The notes under the pieces were generated by a model, which saw nothing but the letters and a program-made list of their open reading frames with translations, was not told the DNA's origin and did no database searches. Positions 1 through 8,509 of a stretch of DNA of 44,408 bases are shown here, in pieces. This stretch comes from an uncultured Mycoplasmataceae bacterium (GTDB lineage: Bacteria; Bacillota_I; Bacilli_A; Mycoplasmatales; Hepatoplasmataceae): contig CAMZNG010000002.1 in the NCBI GenBank assembly GCA_947313745.1, positions 1 through 44,408 on the forward strand, read 5' to 3'. Every line of letters starts with the position of its first letter. Within the stretch, counting starts at the first letter, position 1. The position numbers were made by a program, and so were the translations under genes.

Positions 1-544
1 TATAAATTGCTTTTGAATTAACATTAAATTTATCAAGAATAATAATCATAGAAATTGTTGTTACAGTCATTGAAATAAATGCAAAATACGCAGTTGAAAA
101 TTCATAATAATCTCATGATATGAATGGAGTATTTTTGCCAATCATACTTTCGAAAAATCAAGCCTCACTTATTATTTTATAACCAAAACTAATCTGTAAT
201 ATATATATGATGAAAAAGAAGTATAAAAATACCAAAGTCATAACTAAAACAATGCTCATAATATTAACAGCAAAAAAAAGAATTATAAATAAAACATCAC
301 TTTCATTACTTTTATATAAAACAGTATTTTTATGTTCTTGGTAACTATTTAACATAACAAATGTTGGAATTATAACTGTTAAAAATAGAAATGATAATAA
401 AGAAGAAACTGCAAACGGAAAAAGTATATTTGTTAATAATGTAATTATTAAAGGAAAAAAGAAAAGTGCAAAATACATTGATTTCTTATTCATTGACTTA
501 ATAAAAATATAAAGGGAAAGATAACTCTTTTTATATAAGCTCAT
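1..544 (-). CDS. Polytopic membrane protein, possibly an ABC-2-type permease (C-terminus cut by window)
   Basis: The frame opens at an ATG (544-542) and stays open through two UGA tryptophan codons to the window edge, giving 181 codons without a stop. A short basic N-terminus (MSLYKKSYLSLY) is followed by at least four long hydrophobic stretches rich in F, I and L, so it is an integral membrane protein. The hydrophilic segment around residues 67-82 separates two helix pairs, as in ABC-2 permeases, but I see no diagnostic motif and the ATPase partner would lie outside. A TATAAT box ends 7 nt before the ATG with no Shine-Dalgarno sequence. It is divergent from the DJ-1-like gene at 613. Confidence 0.6.
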
Positions 545-550
545 ATTAAT

Positions 551-556
551 ATTATA
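551..556 (-). promoter_or_regulatory. -10 box for the membrane protein gene (leaderless geometry)
   Basis: TATAAT on the minus strand; its last base is 7 nt before the ATG at 544, so transcription should begin at the start codon. No convincing -35 is seen. It lies back to back with the promoter of the 613 gene. Confidence 0.6.
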
Positions 557-578
557 TATATTGATAAAAGAGAAAAGT

Positions 579-606
579 TTGAAAACTCTTTATTTTTATT
601 TATAAT
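579..606 (+). promoter_or_regulatory. Promoter of the DJ-1-like gene (leaderless geometry)
   Basis: TTGAAA at 579-584 and TATAAT at 601-606 with a 16-bp spacer. The ATG at 613 lies 7 nt after the -10 box, leaving no room for a ribosome binding site. Confidence 0.7.
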
Positions 607-612
607 AAGATT

Positions 613-1137
613 ATGAAGAAAAAAATATTAATAGTTGCTCACAATGAGTTTGAAGATACAGAACTTATCGCCACAAGAGATGTTTTATTAAGAAAGGGAA
701 TAGATGTTGATTTAATTTCTTTGACAAATAGTATTGATTTAATATCTGCATATAATTTAAAAATTAAAGCTGATGATATTATAAAAAATATTTTATCTAA
801 TTTAGATAAATATGATGCTTTATTTTTACCTGGAGGATCAGGCGTTAAAAATATTGACAACACAAAAGAAATTGATGAAATAATAAATCACTTTTATGTT
901 GAAGAAAAAATTATTGGATCAATTTGCGCAGCCCCAATTTTACTAGCTAAAAGAGGAGTTCTTAAAAATAAGAATGCAACTTGTTTCCCTGATGATAAAA
1001 TAGTAACTTTGCTAAAGAATAATGGAGTCAATGTTATTGACGATGAATTTATTGTTGATGACAAAATCATAACTGGAAGAGATATGAAAGCATCAATTAA
1101 CTTTGCAAGAAAATTATCAGAATTAATTTTAATATAG
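613..1137 (+). CDS. DJ-1/PfpI family protein
   Basis: A 174-residue protein, the usual length for the DJ-1/ThiJ/PfpI superfamily. It opens with the family's first strand (KKKILIVAHNEFEDTE) and carries acidic residues Glu14/Glu17 near the active-site position. The nucleophile elbow GSICAAP has Cys105 as the candidate reactive cysteine, and LFLPGG precedes it. Relatives include YajL/DJ-1-like stress proteins proposed to act as glyoxalases or deglycases; which activity applies cannot be told from sequence. It is monocistronic, with its own promoter and a terminator shared with ktrA. There is no Shine-Dalgarno sequence; the ATG is where transcription should start. Confidence 0.88.
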   Translation: MKKKILIVAHNEFEDTELIATRDVLLRKGIDVDLISLTNSIDLISAYNLKIKADDIIKNILSNLDKYDALFLPGGSGVKNIDNTKEIDEIINHFYVEEKIIGSICAAPILLAKRGVLKNKNATCFPDDKIVTLLKNNGVNVIDDEFIVDDKIITGRDMKASINFARKLSELILI

Positions 1138-1190
1138 GATACTTATTTTAATTGTGCTTAATTAATTTATAAATATTTAAAAGAATAAAA

Positions 1191-1217
1191 AAACTCCTTT
1201 AAAAGGAGTTTTTACTT
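1191..1217. terminator. Bidirectional rho-independent terminator between the DJ-1-like gene and ktrA
   Basis: AAACTCCTTT and AAAGGAGTTT (1191-1211) form a 10-bp stem around a single central A, effectively a CTCC/GGAG-clamped hairpin. It is followed by T-rich sequence on the plus strand and preceded by an A run that reads as a T run on the minus strand. The two flanking genes converge here. Confidence 0.85.
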
Positions 1218-1907
1218 TTATTCATTATCTTTTATTTCTTTGTAAACACGACTTAAGAATTTTGCAAGAATTTTATTCTCACCAATTATTGAAAAGTAAT
1301 CTCCTTCTTTAAGAAGTGTCTTACCTGTGGCAATAAATAATTTTCCATCCCTATATATTATTGGAATAATTATTTCAGAAGGTAACTTAGAATTCTTGAT
1401 CATCACACCAAAAAGAGAAGGGGGAACAGGAATTTTTATAGTTGAAACTCCATCAGCAATTTCAATTACTTCTCCCTCGCTTTCGCTTTTTAATGAAAAA
1501 GGATTTGCAATTTTATTGAATGTTCCTTTTGCTGCTGACTCTTCAGGTTTCACAACTTCTTCAACACCAATTTTATTTAAAATTGCAACATGCTCATTAT
1601 TTATAGCTTTTGCAAAAACAGTGCCCTTAAAACTATTTTTTAAAATAGTTGCTATTGATAGTGAAGACTGAAAATCAGAACCAATACCAATAATATAGTA
1701 ACCAGCATTTTCAATACCAATGCTTTTCATAAACTCTTCATTTGTTGCATCACCAACTATTAAAGATTTTACTCCTTTTATCTTAGTAAGTGCCTCTTCG
1801 CTTTTATCGATAGCAACAATTGAAAATTTATTCATTTTTCTTAAATTCTCAATAAGTGCATATGAATATCTTCCAACACCAATAATAACTATTTCTTTTT
1901 TTTCCAT
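1218..1907 (-). CDS. ktrA: KtrA/TrkA-type potassium uptake regulatory subunit
   Basis: A 229-residue protein with an N-terminal Rossmann RCK domain (IVIIGVGRYSYALIENL, with the GxGxxx dinucleotide loop, then VAIDKSEE and VGDATNEE) and a C-terminal RCK_C domain from about residue 135 (IVPV-like strand IKIPVPPS, then YRDGKLFIATGKTLLKEGDYFSIIG). This is the cytosolic gating ring subunit that binds nucleotides and controls a KtrB/TrkH potassium channel. No channel gene is next to it, so the partner must be elsewhere. Unlike several neighbours it has a clear AGGAG ribosome binding site (minus strand, 1916-1912) and a TATAAT box at 1935-1940. Confidence 0.9.
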   Translation of the reverse strand: MEKKEIVIIGVGRYSYALIENLRKMNKFSIVAIDKSEEALTKIKGVKSLIVGDATNEEFMKSIGIENAGYYIIGIGSDFQSSLSIATILKNSFKGTVFAKAINNEHVAILNKIGVEEVVKPEESAAKGTFNKIANPFSLKSESEGEVIEIADGVSTIKIPVPPSLFGVMIKNSKLPSEIIIPIIYRDGKLFIATGKTLLKEGDYFSIIGENKILAKFLSRVYKEIKDNE

Positions 1908-1934
1908 TTTACTCCTATAAATATGTTCTAATTA

Positions 1935-1940
1935 ATTATA
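1935..1940 (-). promoter_or_regulatory. -10 box of ktrA
   Basis: TATAAT on the minus strand, followed by a leader of about 20 nt carrying AGGAG. It is a conventional leadered start. The rest of 1908-2165 is AT-rich and holds only this and the tRNA promoter. Confidence 0.6.
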
Positions 1941-2129
1941 GTATTTTTTCTATTTAAATATGAATTTTCTTTATTAATAATTTTTTGATAAATTATGTAA
2001 TAAAGATGATTAAAAAATGAATTTAGTTATTATTAAAAATAATAAACTCAACTAAATATTTAATAATAAAATCCTTTTAAAAATTTTTATTTTCTTTTAA
2101 TGTTTGCTAAAATTTTACTTACATTACTA

Positions 2130-2135
2130 TATAAT
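2130..2135 (+). promoter_or_regulatory. -10 box of the large tRNA cluster
   Basis: TATAAT 30 nt before tRNA-Asn. A weak TTGCTA (2104-2109) has a 20-bp spacer, so the -35 is uncertain. Confidence 0.55.
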
Positions 2136-2165
2136 ATTAGAGGTAATTAAAATTAAAAAATTATT

Positions 2166-2240
2166 GCTCTGGTAGCTCAGTGGTAGAGCAGTTGGCTGTT
2201 AACCAATTGGTCGGAGGTTCAAATCCTCTCCGGAGCGCCA
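2166..2240 (+). tRNA. tRNA-Asn (GTT)
   Basis: A full cloverleaf: acceptor GCTCTGG pairs with CCGGAGC, the anticodon loop CTGTTAA reads GTT, the T loop is TTCAAAT, and CCA is encoded. First gene of the fourteen-tRNA run. Confidence 0.96.
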
Positions 2241-2249
2241 TTTTATTAT

Positions 2250-2325
2250 GGCCCGTTGGTGAAGCGGTTAACACACATGGTTTTCATCCATGCATTCACG
2301 GGTTCGATTCCCGTACGGGTCACCA
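2250..2325 (+). tRNA. tRNA-Glu (TTC)
   Basis: Acceptor GGCCCGT/ACGGGTC, anticodon loop TTTTCAT (TTC), T arm CGGGTTCGATTCCCG, CCA encoded. Confidence 0.96.
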
Positions 2326-2329
2326 TTTT

Positions 2330-2405
2330 GGGGCGTTAGCTCAGTTGGGAGAGCGTCTGCCTTACAAGCAGAGGGTCACAGGTTCAAGTCCTGTACGCCC
2401 CACCA
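2330..2405 (+). tRNA. tRNA-Val (TAC)
   Basis: Acceptor GGGGCGT/ACGCCCC, anticodon loop CTTACAA (TAC), standard D and T arms, CCA encoded. It starts only 4 nt after tRNA-Glu. Confidence 0.96.
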
Positions 2406-2449
2406 TCTATAATAAAATTATTTTAATTTACCAAAGTAAATTTATAACC

Positions 2450-2525
2450 GCCGTTGTAGCTCAGCAGGCAGAGCAACTGACTTGTAATCAGTAGGTCGTA
2501 GGTTCGATTCCTATCAACGGCACCA
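2450..2525 (+). tRNA. tRNA-Thr (TGT)
   Basis: Acceptor GCCGTTG/CAACGGC, anticodon loop CTTGTAA (TGT), CCA encoded. An AT-rich 44-nt spacer precedes it. Confidence 0.96.
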
Positions 2526-2532
2526 TATCTGT

Positions 2533-2617
2533 GCGGGTGTGGTGAAATTGGTAGACACGCTAGACTTAGGATCTAGTGCTTTCGGGCGTGGGGGTTCAAG
2601 TCCCTTCACCCGCACCA
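2533..2617 (+). tRNA. tRNA-Leu (TAG)
   Basis: A class II tRNA with a long variable arm (TGCTTTCGGGCGT). Acceptor GCGGGTG/CACCCGC, anticodon loop CTTAGGA (TAG), CCA encoded. Confidence 0.95.
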
Positions 2618-2654
2618 TAAATTATTTTATATTCTATAATTAATAACAAGGTAA

Positions 2655-2669
2655 GTCTATTGGATAGAC
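2655..2669 (+). other. Small hairpin between tRNA-Leu and tRNA-Arg, resembling a D-arm
   Basis: GTCTAT and ATAGAC form a perfect 6-bp stem around TGG. The text ATTGGATAGA recurs in the D arm of the following tRNA-Arg, so this could be a leftover of tRNA duplication or a processing signal. Confidence 0.4.
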
Positions 2670-2680
2670 AACCAACAAAT

Positions 2681-2757
2681 GCGCCTGTAGCTCAATTGGA
2701 TAGAGCGTTTGACTACGGATCAAAAGGTTGTGGGTTCGACTCCTATCAGACGCACCA
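2681..2757 (+). tRNA. tRNA-Arg (ACG)
   Basis: The anticodon loop CTACGGA reads ACG, whose wobble A is normally edited to inosine by TadA. Acceptor GCGCCTG faces CAGACGC with a C-A mismatch at the fourth pair, and the T stem contains two G-U pairs. CCA is encoded. Confidence 0.93.
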
Positions 2758-2761
2758 AACT

Positions 2762-2838
2762 CGGAAAGTAGCTCAGTTTGGCAGAGCACTGCGTTTGGGA
2801 CGCAGGGGTCGCAGGTTCAAGTCCTGTCTTTCCGACCA
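2762..2838 (+). tRNA. tRNA-Pro (TGG)
   Basis: Acceptor CGGAAAG/CTTTCCG, anticodon loop TTTGGGA (TGG), CCA encoded. Confidence 0.96.
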
Positions 2839-2845
2839 TTGTAAT

Positions 2846-2921
2846 GGGGTGGTAGCTCAATTGGTAGAGCACCTGTCTTGCACATAGGAGGTCGCGAGTT
2901 CGACTCTCGTCCGCTCCACCA
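2846..2921 (+). tRNA. tRNA-Ala (TGC)
   Basis: Acceptor GGGGTGG/CCGCTCC with the G3-U70 identity pair of alanine tRNA. Anticodon loop CTTGCAC (TGC), CCA encoded. Confidence 0.95.
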
Positions 2922-2953
2922 TTATATACATTTAATATAAAATATTATAATAA

Positions 2954-3030
2954 GGCGAGGTAGCTCAGCTGGTTAGAGCGTCTGGTTCATACCCAGAAGG
3001 TCGTGGGTTCGACTCCCTCTCTCGCTACCA
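2954..3030 (+). tRNA. tRNA-Met (CAT), elongator
   Basis: Anticodon loop TTCATAC (CAT). Acceptor GGCGAGG/TCTCGCT and overall sequence match the Bacillus elongator Met tRNA type. CCA is encoded. Confidence 0.88.
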
Positions 3031-3043
3031 ACTTAATTTTTAT

Positions 3044-3120
3044 GGTTCTTTAGCTCAGTTGGTTAGAGCCACCGGCTCATAACCGGTTGGTCGCTGGTTC
3101 GAGTCCAGCAAGAACCACCA
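3044..3120 (+). tRNA. tRNA-Ile2 (CAT, lysidine type)
   Basis: The anticodon loop CTCATAA reads CAT, but acceptor GGTTCTT/AAGAACC and the CCGG-rich anticodon stem match the minor isoleucine tRNA of Firmicutes. In that tRNA C34 is converted to lysidine by TilS to read AUA. Assignment to Ile rather than Met rests on this resemblance. Confidence 0.85.
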
Positions 3121-3155
3121 TATATATTATATTAATATCAAAGGCGAATATTTTT

Positions 3156-3248
3156 GGAGATGTACCCAAGTCCGGTTGAAGGGGTTGGTCTTGAAAACCA
3201 AGAGGTGGCGAAAGCTGCGCGGGGGTTCGAATCCCTCCATCTCCGCCA
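3156..3248 (+). tRNA. tRNA-Ser (TGA)
   Basis: A class II tRNA of 93 nt with a long variable arm. Acceptor GGAGATG/CATCTCC, anticodon loop CTTGAAA (TGA), CCA encoded. Confidence 0.95.
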
Positions 3249-3255
3249 TTGTTAT

Positions 3256-3332
<77 letters not shown>

Positions 3333-3333
3333 A

Positions 3334-3410
3334 GGTCCAGTAGTGAAGTGGTTTATCATGCCTCCCTGTCACGGAGGAGATCGCGGGTTCAAATCCCGTC
3401 TGGACCGCCA
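3334..3410 (+). tRNA. tRNA-Asp (GTC)
   Basis: Acceptor GGTCCAG/CTGGACC, anticodon loop CTGTCAC (GTC), CCA encoded. It starts one nucleotide after the initiator tRNA. Confidence 0.96.
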
Positions 3411-3415
3411 TTCAT

Positions 3416-3491
3416 GGCCCGGTAGCTCAGTCGGTAGAGCATGTGATTGAAGCTCACAGTGTCGGCAGTTCGATTCTGTCCCGGGCCACCA
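3416..3491 (+). tRNA. tRNA-Phe (GAA)
   Basis: Acceptor GGCCCGG/CCGGGCC, anticodon loop TTGAAGC (GAA), CCA encoded. Last gene of the run, before the terminator. Confidence 0.95.
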
Positions 3492-3548
3492 TCAATAAGA
3501 AAATGAGTGATTATATTTTTATTAATGGTTACAACCAATTTATTAAAC

Positions 3549-3571
3549 AAAGACCAAAATGGTCTTTTTTT
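3549..3571 (+). terminator. Rho-independent terminator of the large tRNA cluster
   Basis: AAAGACCA/TGGTCTTT forms an 8-bp stem with an AAA loop, then a T run. Confidence 0.85.
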
Positions 3572-3584
3572 ATATAAATAGAGT

Positions 3585-3590
3585 TATAAT
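3585..3590 (+). promoter_or_regulatory. -10 box before tRNA-Cys (and possibly pgm)
   Basis: TATAAT just after the cluster terminator and 24 nt before tRNA-Cys. No further promoter is seen before the phosphohexomutase gene. Confidence 0.6.
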
Positions 3591-3613
3591 ATACTATACA
3601 AAGAAAAATATTT

Positions 3614-3688
3614 GGAGCGGTAGCCAAGTTGGTAAGGCAGATGACTGCAACTCTTCGATCGTCGGTTCGAGTCCGATTCGCTCCTCCA
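3614..3688 (+). tRNA. tRNA-Cys (GCA)
   Basis: Acceptor GGAGCGG faces TCGCTCC, the discriminator is U, the anticodon loop CTGCAAC reads GCA, and CCA is encoded. It is transcribed separately from the fourteen-gene cluster. Confidence 0.95.
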
Positions 3689-3714
3689 TTATTAAATTAT
3701 TCCAAATTTAATAA
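3689..3714 (+). other. Hairpin joining tRNA-Cys to the phosphohexomutase gene
   Basis: TTATTAAATT and AATTTAATAA pair perfectly over 10 bp around a 6-nt loop, directly after the tRNA CCA end. It is not followed by a T run, so it is more likely an RNA processing or read-through structure than a terminator. Confidence 0.5.
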
Positions 3715-3731
3715 TGGGTATTTAAAAGAAA

Positions 3732-5411
3732 ATGGAATGAAAAGAATGTTATGAATACTGAATAGAAAATGTTTCATCTTCAATTAAAAAAGAAATTGAA
3801 AAATTTTCTTTAAGTGAAAAACAAAAATTATTTTCAGAAGAGTTAATCTTTGGAACCGCTGGAATAAGAGGAATCATTGGTTACGCTCCTAGTCTTTTAA
3901 ATGAATTTGTAATTGCAAAATATACATTAGCATTTGCAAAAACACTATTACAAAAATATGGGGAAAGTGCAAAAGAATATGGAATTGTAATTACACATGA
4001 TAATAGAAGAAACAATATCCTATTTTCTGAAACAGCTGCAAAAGTAATGTCTGCACAAGGGATAAAAGTATTCTTATTTGCAAACAATGAATTACAACCA
4101 ACACCATTACTTTCATACACAATTGCAAAAGGTAATTATGTAGGAGGGATAAACATAACAGCATCACATAATCCTCCCGAGTATAGTGGGTTCAAATTAT
4201 ATGATCACACAGGAACACAAATGCTTGATGAAACAACAAACAAAATAATTAAGTTTTCAAAAGATAATATAAATATTTTCAAAATAAAAAAAACTAGCAC
4301 AAATATTTCATATCTTAATAAAGGAATAATTAATCAATATGTTGATTCAATTCTTAAGTTAGTTCTATTTGATTTAAAAGATATGGATAAAAGTAACTTA
4401 AAAGTAATTTTTACATCTCAACATGGAACTGCAACTCCAATCGCAGAAAAGATTTTAAAAAAATTAAATGTTGATTATCATTTGGTTAAAGAACAATCAT
4501 ATCCAGATCCAGAGTTTACGAATACAAAATCTCCAAACCCTCAAAATCCGGATTCATTTATATTAGCAAGGGAGTACGGAGACAAATATGATGCTGATGT
4601 TTTATTTTCAACAGATCCTGATGCAGATAGATTTGGAATCGAGATTAAACACAATGGAAAATGAATTCATATAAATGGAAATGAGTTGCCACTTATTCAA
4701 TTAGAATATAAACTTAGAAAATTAAATGAATTAGGATATATAAAAAATGGTGACTTTATAGTTCGTTCAATTGTAACATCTCATGCAGCAGATGAAATTG
4801 CAAACAAATATAATGTCATTATTTATGAAAGTTTAACAGGATTTAAGTGAATTATAAATGAAGCATTCAAACATGAAATGCAAGGTGATGAATGTTTATT
4901 TGCTTGAGAAGAATCTTATGGTTCAACAGTGAGAACATTTACAAGAGATAAAGATTCTTTCCAAGCTTTAACACAAGTTATTGAATTAATGTGTGAATAT
5001 AAAAAAGAAAATAAAACACTTGTAGATGTTTTAGACAATATCTATAGTGAAATAGGTTATTTTAAATCAGAACAAATTCAATTAAAGTTAAGTGGAAATG
5101 ATTCTATGAATAAACTAAATAAAGTTTTAAATATATTTAGAAATATGGAAATAGGTGATATCATTATTAATGAAATAGTTATTACCAAAAAATGAGATTT
5201 TAAAGAAGGGTATAAAGACTTTCCTAAAGAAAATATTATTATTTTATGATTAAACAACAAATCAAAAATATCAATTAGACCATCAGGGACCGAACCAATT
5301 CTTAGAATATATATAGATGTTCAAGAATCTTCAAAATCAAAATGTTTATCAACATTAAAAACTTTGAAAAATTATTTCGAAAATAACATAATTAAAAATG
5401 AAATCAAGTAG
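3732..5411 (+). CDS. Phosphomannomutase/phosphoglucomutase (alpha-D-phosphohexomutase family)
   Basis: A 559-residue enzyme interconverting hexose 1- and 6-phosphates. The N-terminal FGTAGIRG motif, the catalytic loop TASHNPPEYSGFKLYD with phosphoserine Ser145, the metal-binding loop DPDADR (residues 295-300), the sugar-binding ECLFAWEESYG and the C-terminal phosphate loop RPSGTEP are all present and in order. The length matches the PgcA/ManB group of Firmicutes. It passes through several UGA tryptophans, the first at codon 3. No strong Shine-Dalgarno sequence or separate promoter is visible, so it may be expressed from the tRNA-Cys transcript. It overlaps the MATE gene by 14 nt. Mannose versus glucose preference cannot be read from sequence. 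Confidence 0.94.
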
Positions 5412-7152
5412 TAAAGTAGAAAAATATAAATTTAATTTAGGATCTGACAATGTTAGAAAAACATTTTTTTATATTTTAGTTCCAACATTAGTAGCACAGT
5501 TAATTGCTGGAACTTTTGTTATATTCGATACTTTCTTTGTATCTCATGGATTCCATCCTGGAGCAATATTTTCAGGAATAGGAACTTTAACAACTTCTAA
5601 CCCTTCATATGCAGCTCTTGGACCTGCAGCAATTTCATATGCAATGCCATATACATTTTTCATTATTGGAGTAGGACTAGCCATTGGTGCAGGTCTTGCA
5701 ACAATTATGACAAAACAATTTGCTAATGATGATAAGACGGGAATCCAAAGATCAATGAATACATTTGCCCCAATGACAATAATCCTTGGAGTAATAATGA
5801 TGATAATATTATTGCTTGGTGCAAAATTACTTGTTTGGTTTGGAACAGGATTTCAAAAAGATTATTTAGATTCATGATTTGATAATCCAATGATGAATAA
5901 AAATTGAAGTGAAAATGTTTATAAAGATGTTAATGGGCATATATTTTCACAAGCAGCTTGATTTTTAAGAATACAAGCCCTTGGAACAATCCCGTATATT
6001 TATATGTGTGGAGGAGTAATAATGTTAAGAGTTCAAGGAAAAGCACAAAATGCAACTTCATTCTCTGCAGCAGGACTTGTAGTTAATATAGTTTTAGATT
6101 TTGTATTTATTACAGTATTAAAAATGAATGTTGTTGGTGCAGCAATTGCAACTGTAATTGGTCAATATGTAACTGCTTCAATTTATCATTATTACTTTAC
6201 AAAAAAAGCAACACTTGTTAAGTCAACTAAAATGGATTGGAAAAATTCTAAAGATATATTTGGGGAAATAATGAAAAACGGAGTTTCAATTATGATGCTT
6301 CAAGTTTTATCTGGGTTAATTTTAATATCGTTTACATTTGTTATTGGTATTTCTAATTATGGAAAAATGTATGAAGTTACAAACTATACTGCTGTATATC
6401 AAGGATATAATGCTATATTTATATTTGCTAATTTAGTAATAATTGGTGTTGCACAAAGTATGAAACCAATTGTTGGATATAATGCAACATTAGGAAATAA
6501 AGAAAATGTGAAGAAAGCAAGATTTTGAGGATATTCAATATCAATGGGATTTGCTATTATTATGACATTAATAGTAGTCTTTGCTACCAAAGATGTCATT
6601 GGTTTATTCTATAGTGTTGACGGAAGTTCGAAAGATTATATAACATCAGGTTATTTTGATATTAATCCTCCATTTTCATTGAAGACAACTGAAAAATTAG
6701 AAATTTATACAAATGGAATGGATGTTGCAACAACAATAGTTAAAGTGTTATTCATAACTTTCCCTATTGCAACTGCAATATCAATATCTGGAACCTATAT
6801 TCAAGGATTAGGTGATAATAAGAAAACATCAATATTACTTTTTGGCAAGGTAATACTATTAGTTATCTTAGCACTTATATTTGCGTTTGCTCTTTCAGGA
6901 GCACTACAAAGTAATTGAAAATTTTTAGATAACACTGGAAATCCTATTAAAGTTTTAGATGGTTACACACAAGCAAATCTTGGATTGTTCCTTTCTCTTC
7001 CGGTTACAGATTTAATAGTTGGTGCATTATTAGTCTATTACTTAATAGATGTTGAAAGAAAACTTGTCATCCCGATGAAAAAAGTAGAGAATAAAAAAAC
7101 AAAAGAAAAACCTGAAACTAAGTTAAAAACAGAAACAAAAGCAAAAAAATAA
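5398..7152 (+). CDS. MATE family multidrug/cation antiporter
   Basis: A 584-residue polytopic membrane protein. The first helix region FFYILVPTLVAQLIAGTFVIFDTFFVSHGF matches the MatE start (shown in parts: VPTLVAQLIAGTF, then DTFFVS), followed by LGPAAISYAMP and GVGLAIGAGLATIMTKQ. A second copy of the fold begins near SIMMLQVLSGLILISF. MATE proteins export drugs or metabolites by sodium or proton antiport. It is longer than the usual 450 residues because of a loop at about 155-185 and an extracellular insert near 415-440, and it ends in a lysine-rich cytoplasmic tail. Its start lies inside the upstream gene, implying translational coupling. Confidence 0.88.
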
Positions 7153-7187
7153 TTAACTTAAATAATTTATTTAAGCTAACAAAATAT

Positions 7188-7193
7188 TATAAT
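7188..7193 (+). promoter_or_regulatory. -10 box of the TPR gene (leaderless geometry)
   Basis: TATAAT ends 8 nt before the ATG at 7201, with no Shine-Dalgarno sequence between. Confidence 0.6.
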
Positions 7194-7200
7194 TAAATAT

Positions 7201-8457
7201 ATGAGTGAAAAAGAAAATAAAATGCATGAAAAACTAGAGCCATTATTAGTGATTGATGAATTGGAAAAACTAAAGGACCTAATCTCTTTAGTAAAAAAAA
7301 GAAAATTCTATTTCAAAGGAATGTTACACGGAGATTTACATTCTGCATTATACAATGACTATAAAAAGAAAAATTTAAATAAATCATTTCAAGTAAATGA
7401 TCTAGTTTTTCTTTCGAGAGAAATATTAAGTACCACAAAAAATAAAAAAGAATTAGACCTACATAACAACTTAGAAATAATGATTAATATGGAAAAAAAT
7501 AATGTTGCCACTTTATTAATTGAATTCTCGGATAATTTACTTTATGAAATTTGGCTTGCTGCATCAGAAATTACAAATGCAAATCAACTTTCCTTTGATT
7601 ACTTTAGTTTATTTATTTTAATGGAACCAGTAAAAATAAAAGAAAACGTAAGACATTGACATGAGAAAAATATTTACAAATCTTCTGGTCATGATCTTCT
7701 CCAAAGAAAAGATGATTCATTTTTCATTATAGAAAATGATAATGATTTGATGTCTTTTTATGACATAAAAGAAATTAGAATTAATACTCATTTAAAAGAA
7801 GAAATACTTAAATACTTATATTCTAAAAAAGTAAATGCAGAGAATGTATTTAAAAAAGAAATTGTCCCTTACAAAGAGGTTACAACTTATGGACCACTAA
7901 AATTAAATATTGAAGGAATTGAATCTAATTTTAATGGTGAATATGAAAAAGCAATTAAGAAGTATGAAGAAATTGTAAAAATTTCACCTAAACATAAAGG
8001 AATATACGGAAACTGAGGAATGGTTTATTTAAATATGAAAGAATATAAAACGGCTATTAAGAAGTTTAAAAAATCATTAAATAAAGAAGAAAAAACTGAA
8101 ATTTATAATAGTTGAGGACAAGCTCTTTGTGGATTAAATAAATATAAAAAAGCAATTGGAAAATTTAAAAAATCAATAAAAAAAGGCGTTGATGAATCTG
8201 AAGCATACAATTATTGAGGATTAGCACTTAATGGTATGAATAAATATAAAAAAGCAATTAAGAAATTTGAAAGTTCAATCAAGATAAAGGGAAATTTTGC
8301 TGAGGCACATAATAATTGCGGAATGGCTTATACTGGAATTCGTAAATATAAAAAAGCTGTTGAAGAATTTAAGGAAGCAATAAAATTAGATCCATCTTAT
8401 GAGGAAGCTGAATTTAACCTAGAGTTTGCCGAATCAAAATTATCTTCAAAAAAATAA
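7201..8457 (+). CDS. Tetratricopeptide-repeat protein with an unrecognised N-terminal half
   Basis: A soluble protein of 418 residues. From about residue 242 there are five 34-residue TPR units, each with the pattern KYKKAIKKFxxSI followed by a W/N-G-x-A helix (for example EYEKAIKKYEEIVKISP, KYKKAIGKFKKS, KYKKAVEEFKEAIKLDP). TPRs form a superhelical protein-binding surface. The first 230 residues (with LHGDLHSALYNDYKKKN and FSDNLLYEIWLAASEITNA) match no family I know. There is no signal peptide or membrane segment, so it is presumed cytosolic. It stands alone between the MATE gene and cysS, with its own promoter. Its partner and role are unknown. Confidence 0.85.
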
Positions 8458-8497
8458 TTTAATTAATAATTAATTCAATGATAACCATTACTACATT

Positions 8498-8503
8498 TAT
8501 AAT
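8498..8503 (+). promoter_or_regulatory. -10 box of cysS (leaderless geometry)
   Basis: TATAAT ends 7 nt before the cysS ATG. TTCAAT at 8474-8479 gives an 18-bp spacer to a weak -35. Confidence 0.65.
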
Positions 8504-8509
8504 TAATTT

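Noticed and set aside
3044-3120. Second elongator tRNA-Met
   Set aside because: Although the anticodon is CAT, the body matches the lysidine-modified tRNA-Ile2 of Firmicutes.
5875-6543. Apparent breaks in the MATE gene, as also in pgm, rpoB, sufS and the PTS genes, suggesting pseudogenes
   Set aside because: Every break is an in-frame UGA at a plausible tryptophan position, and the family motifs continue in the same frame, so UGA is read as Trp.
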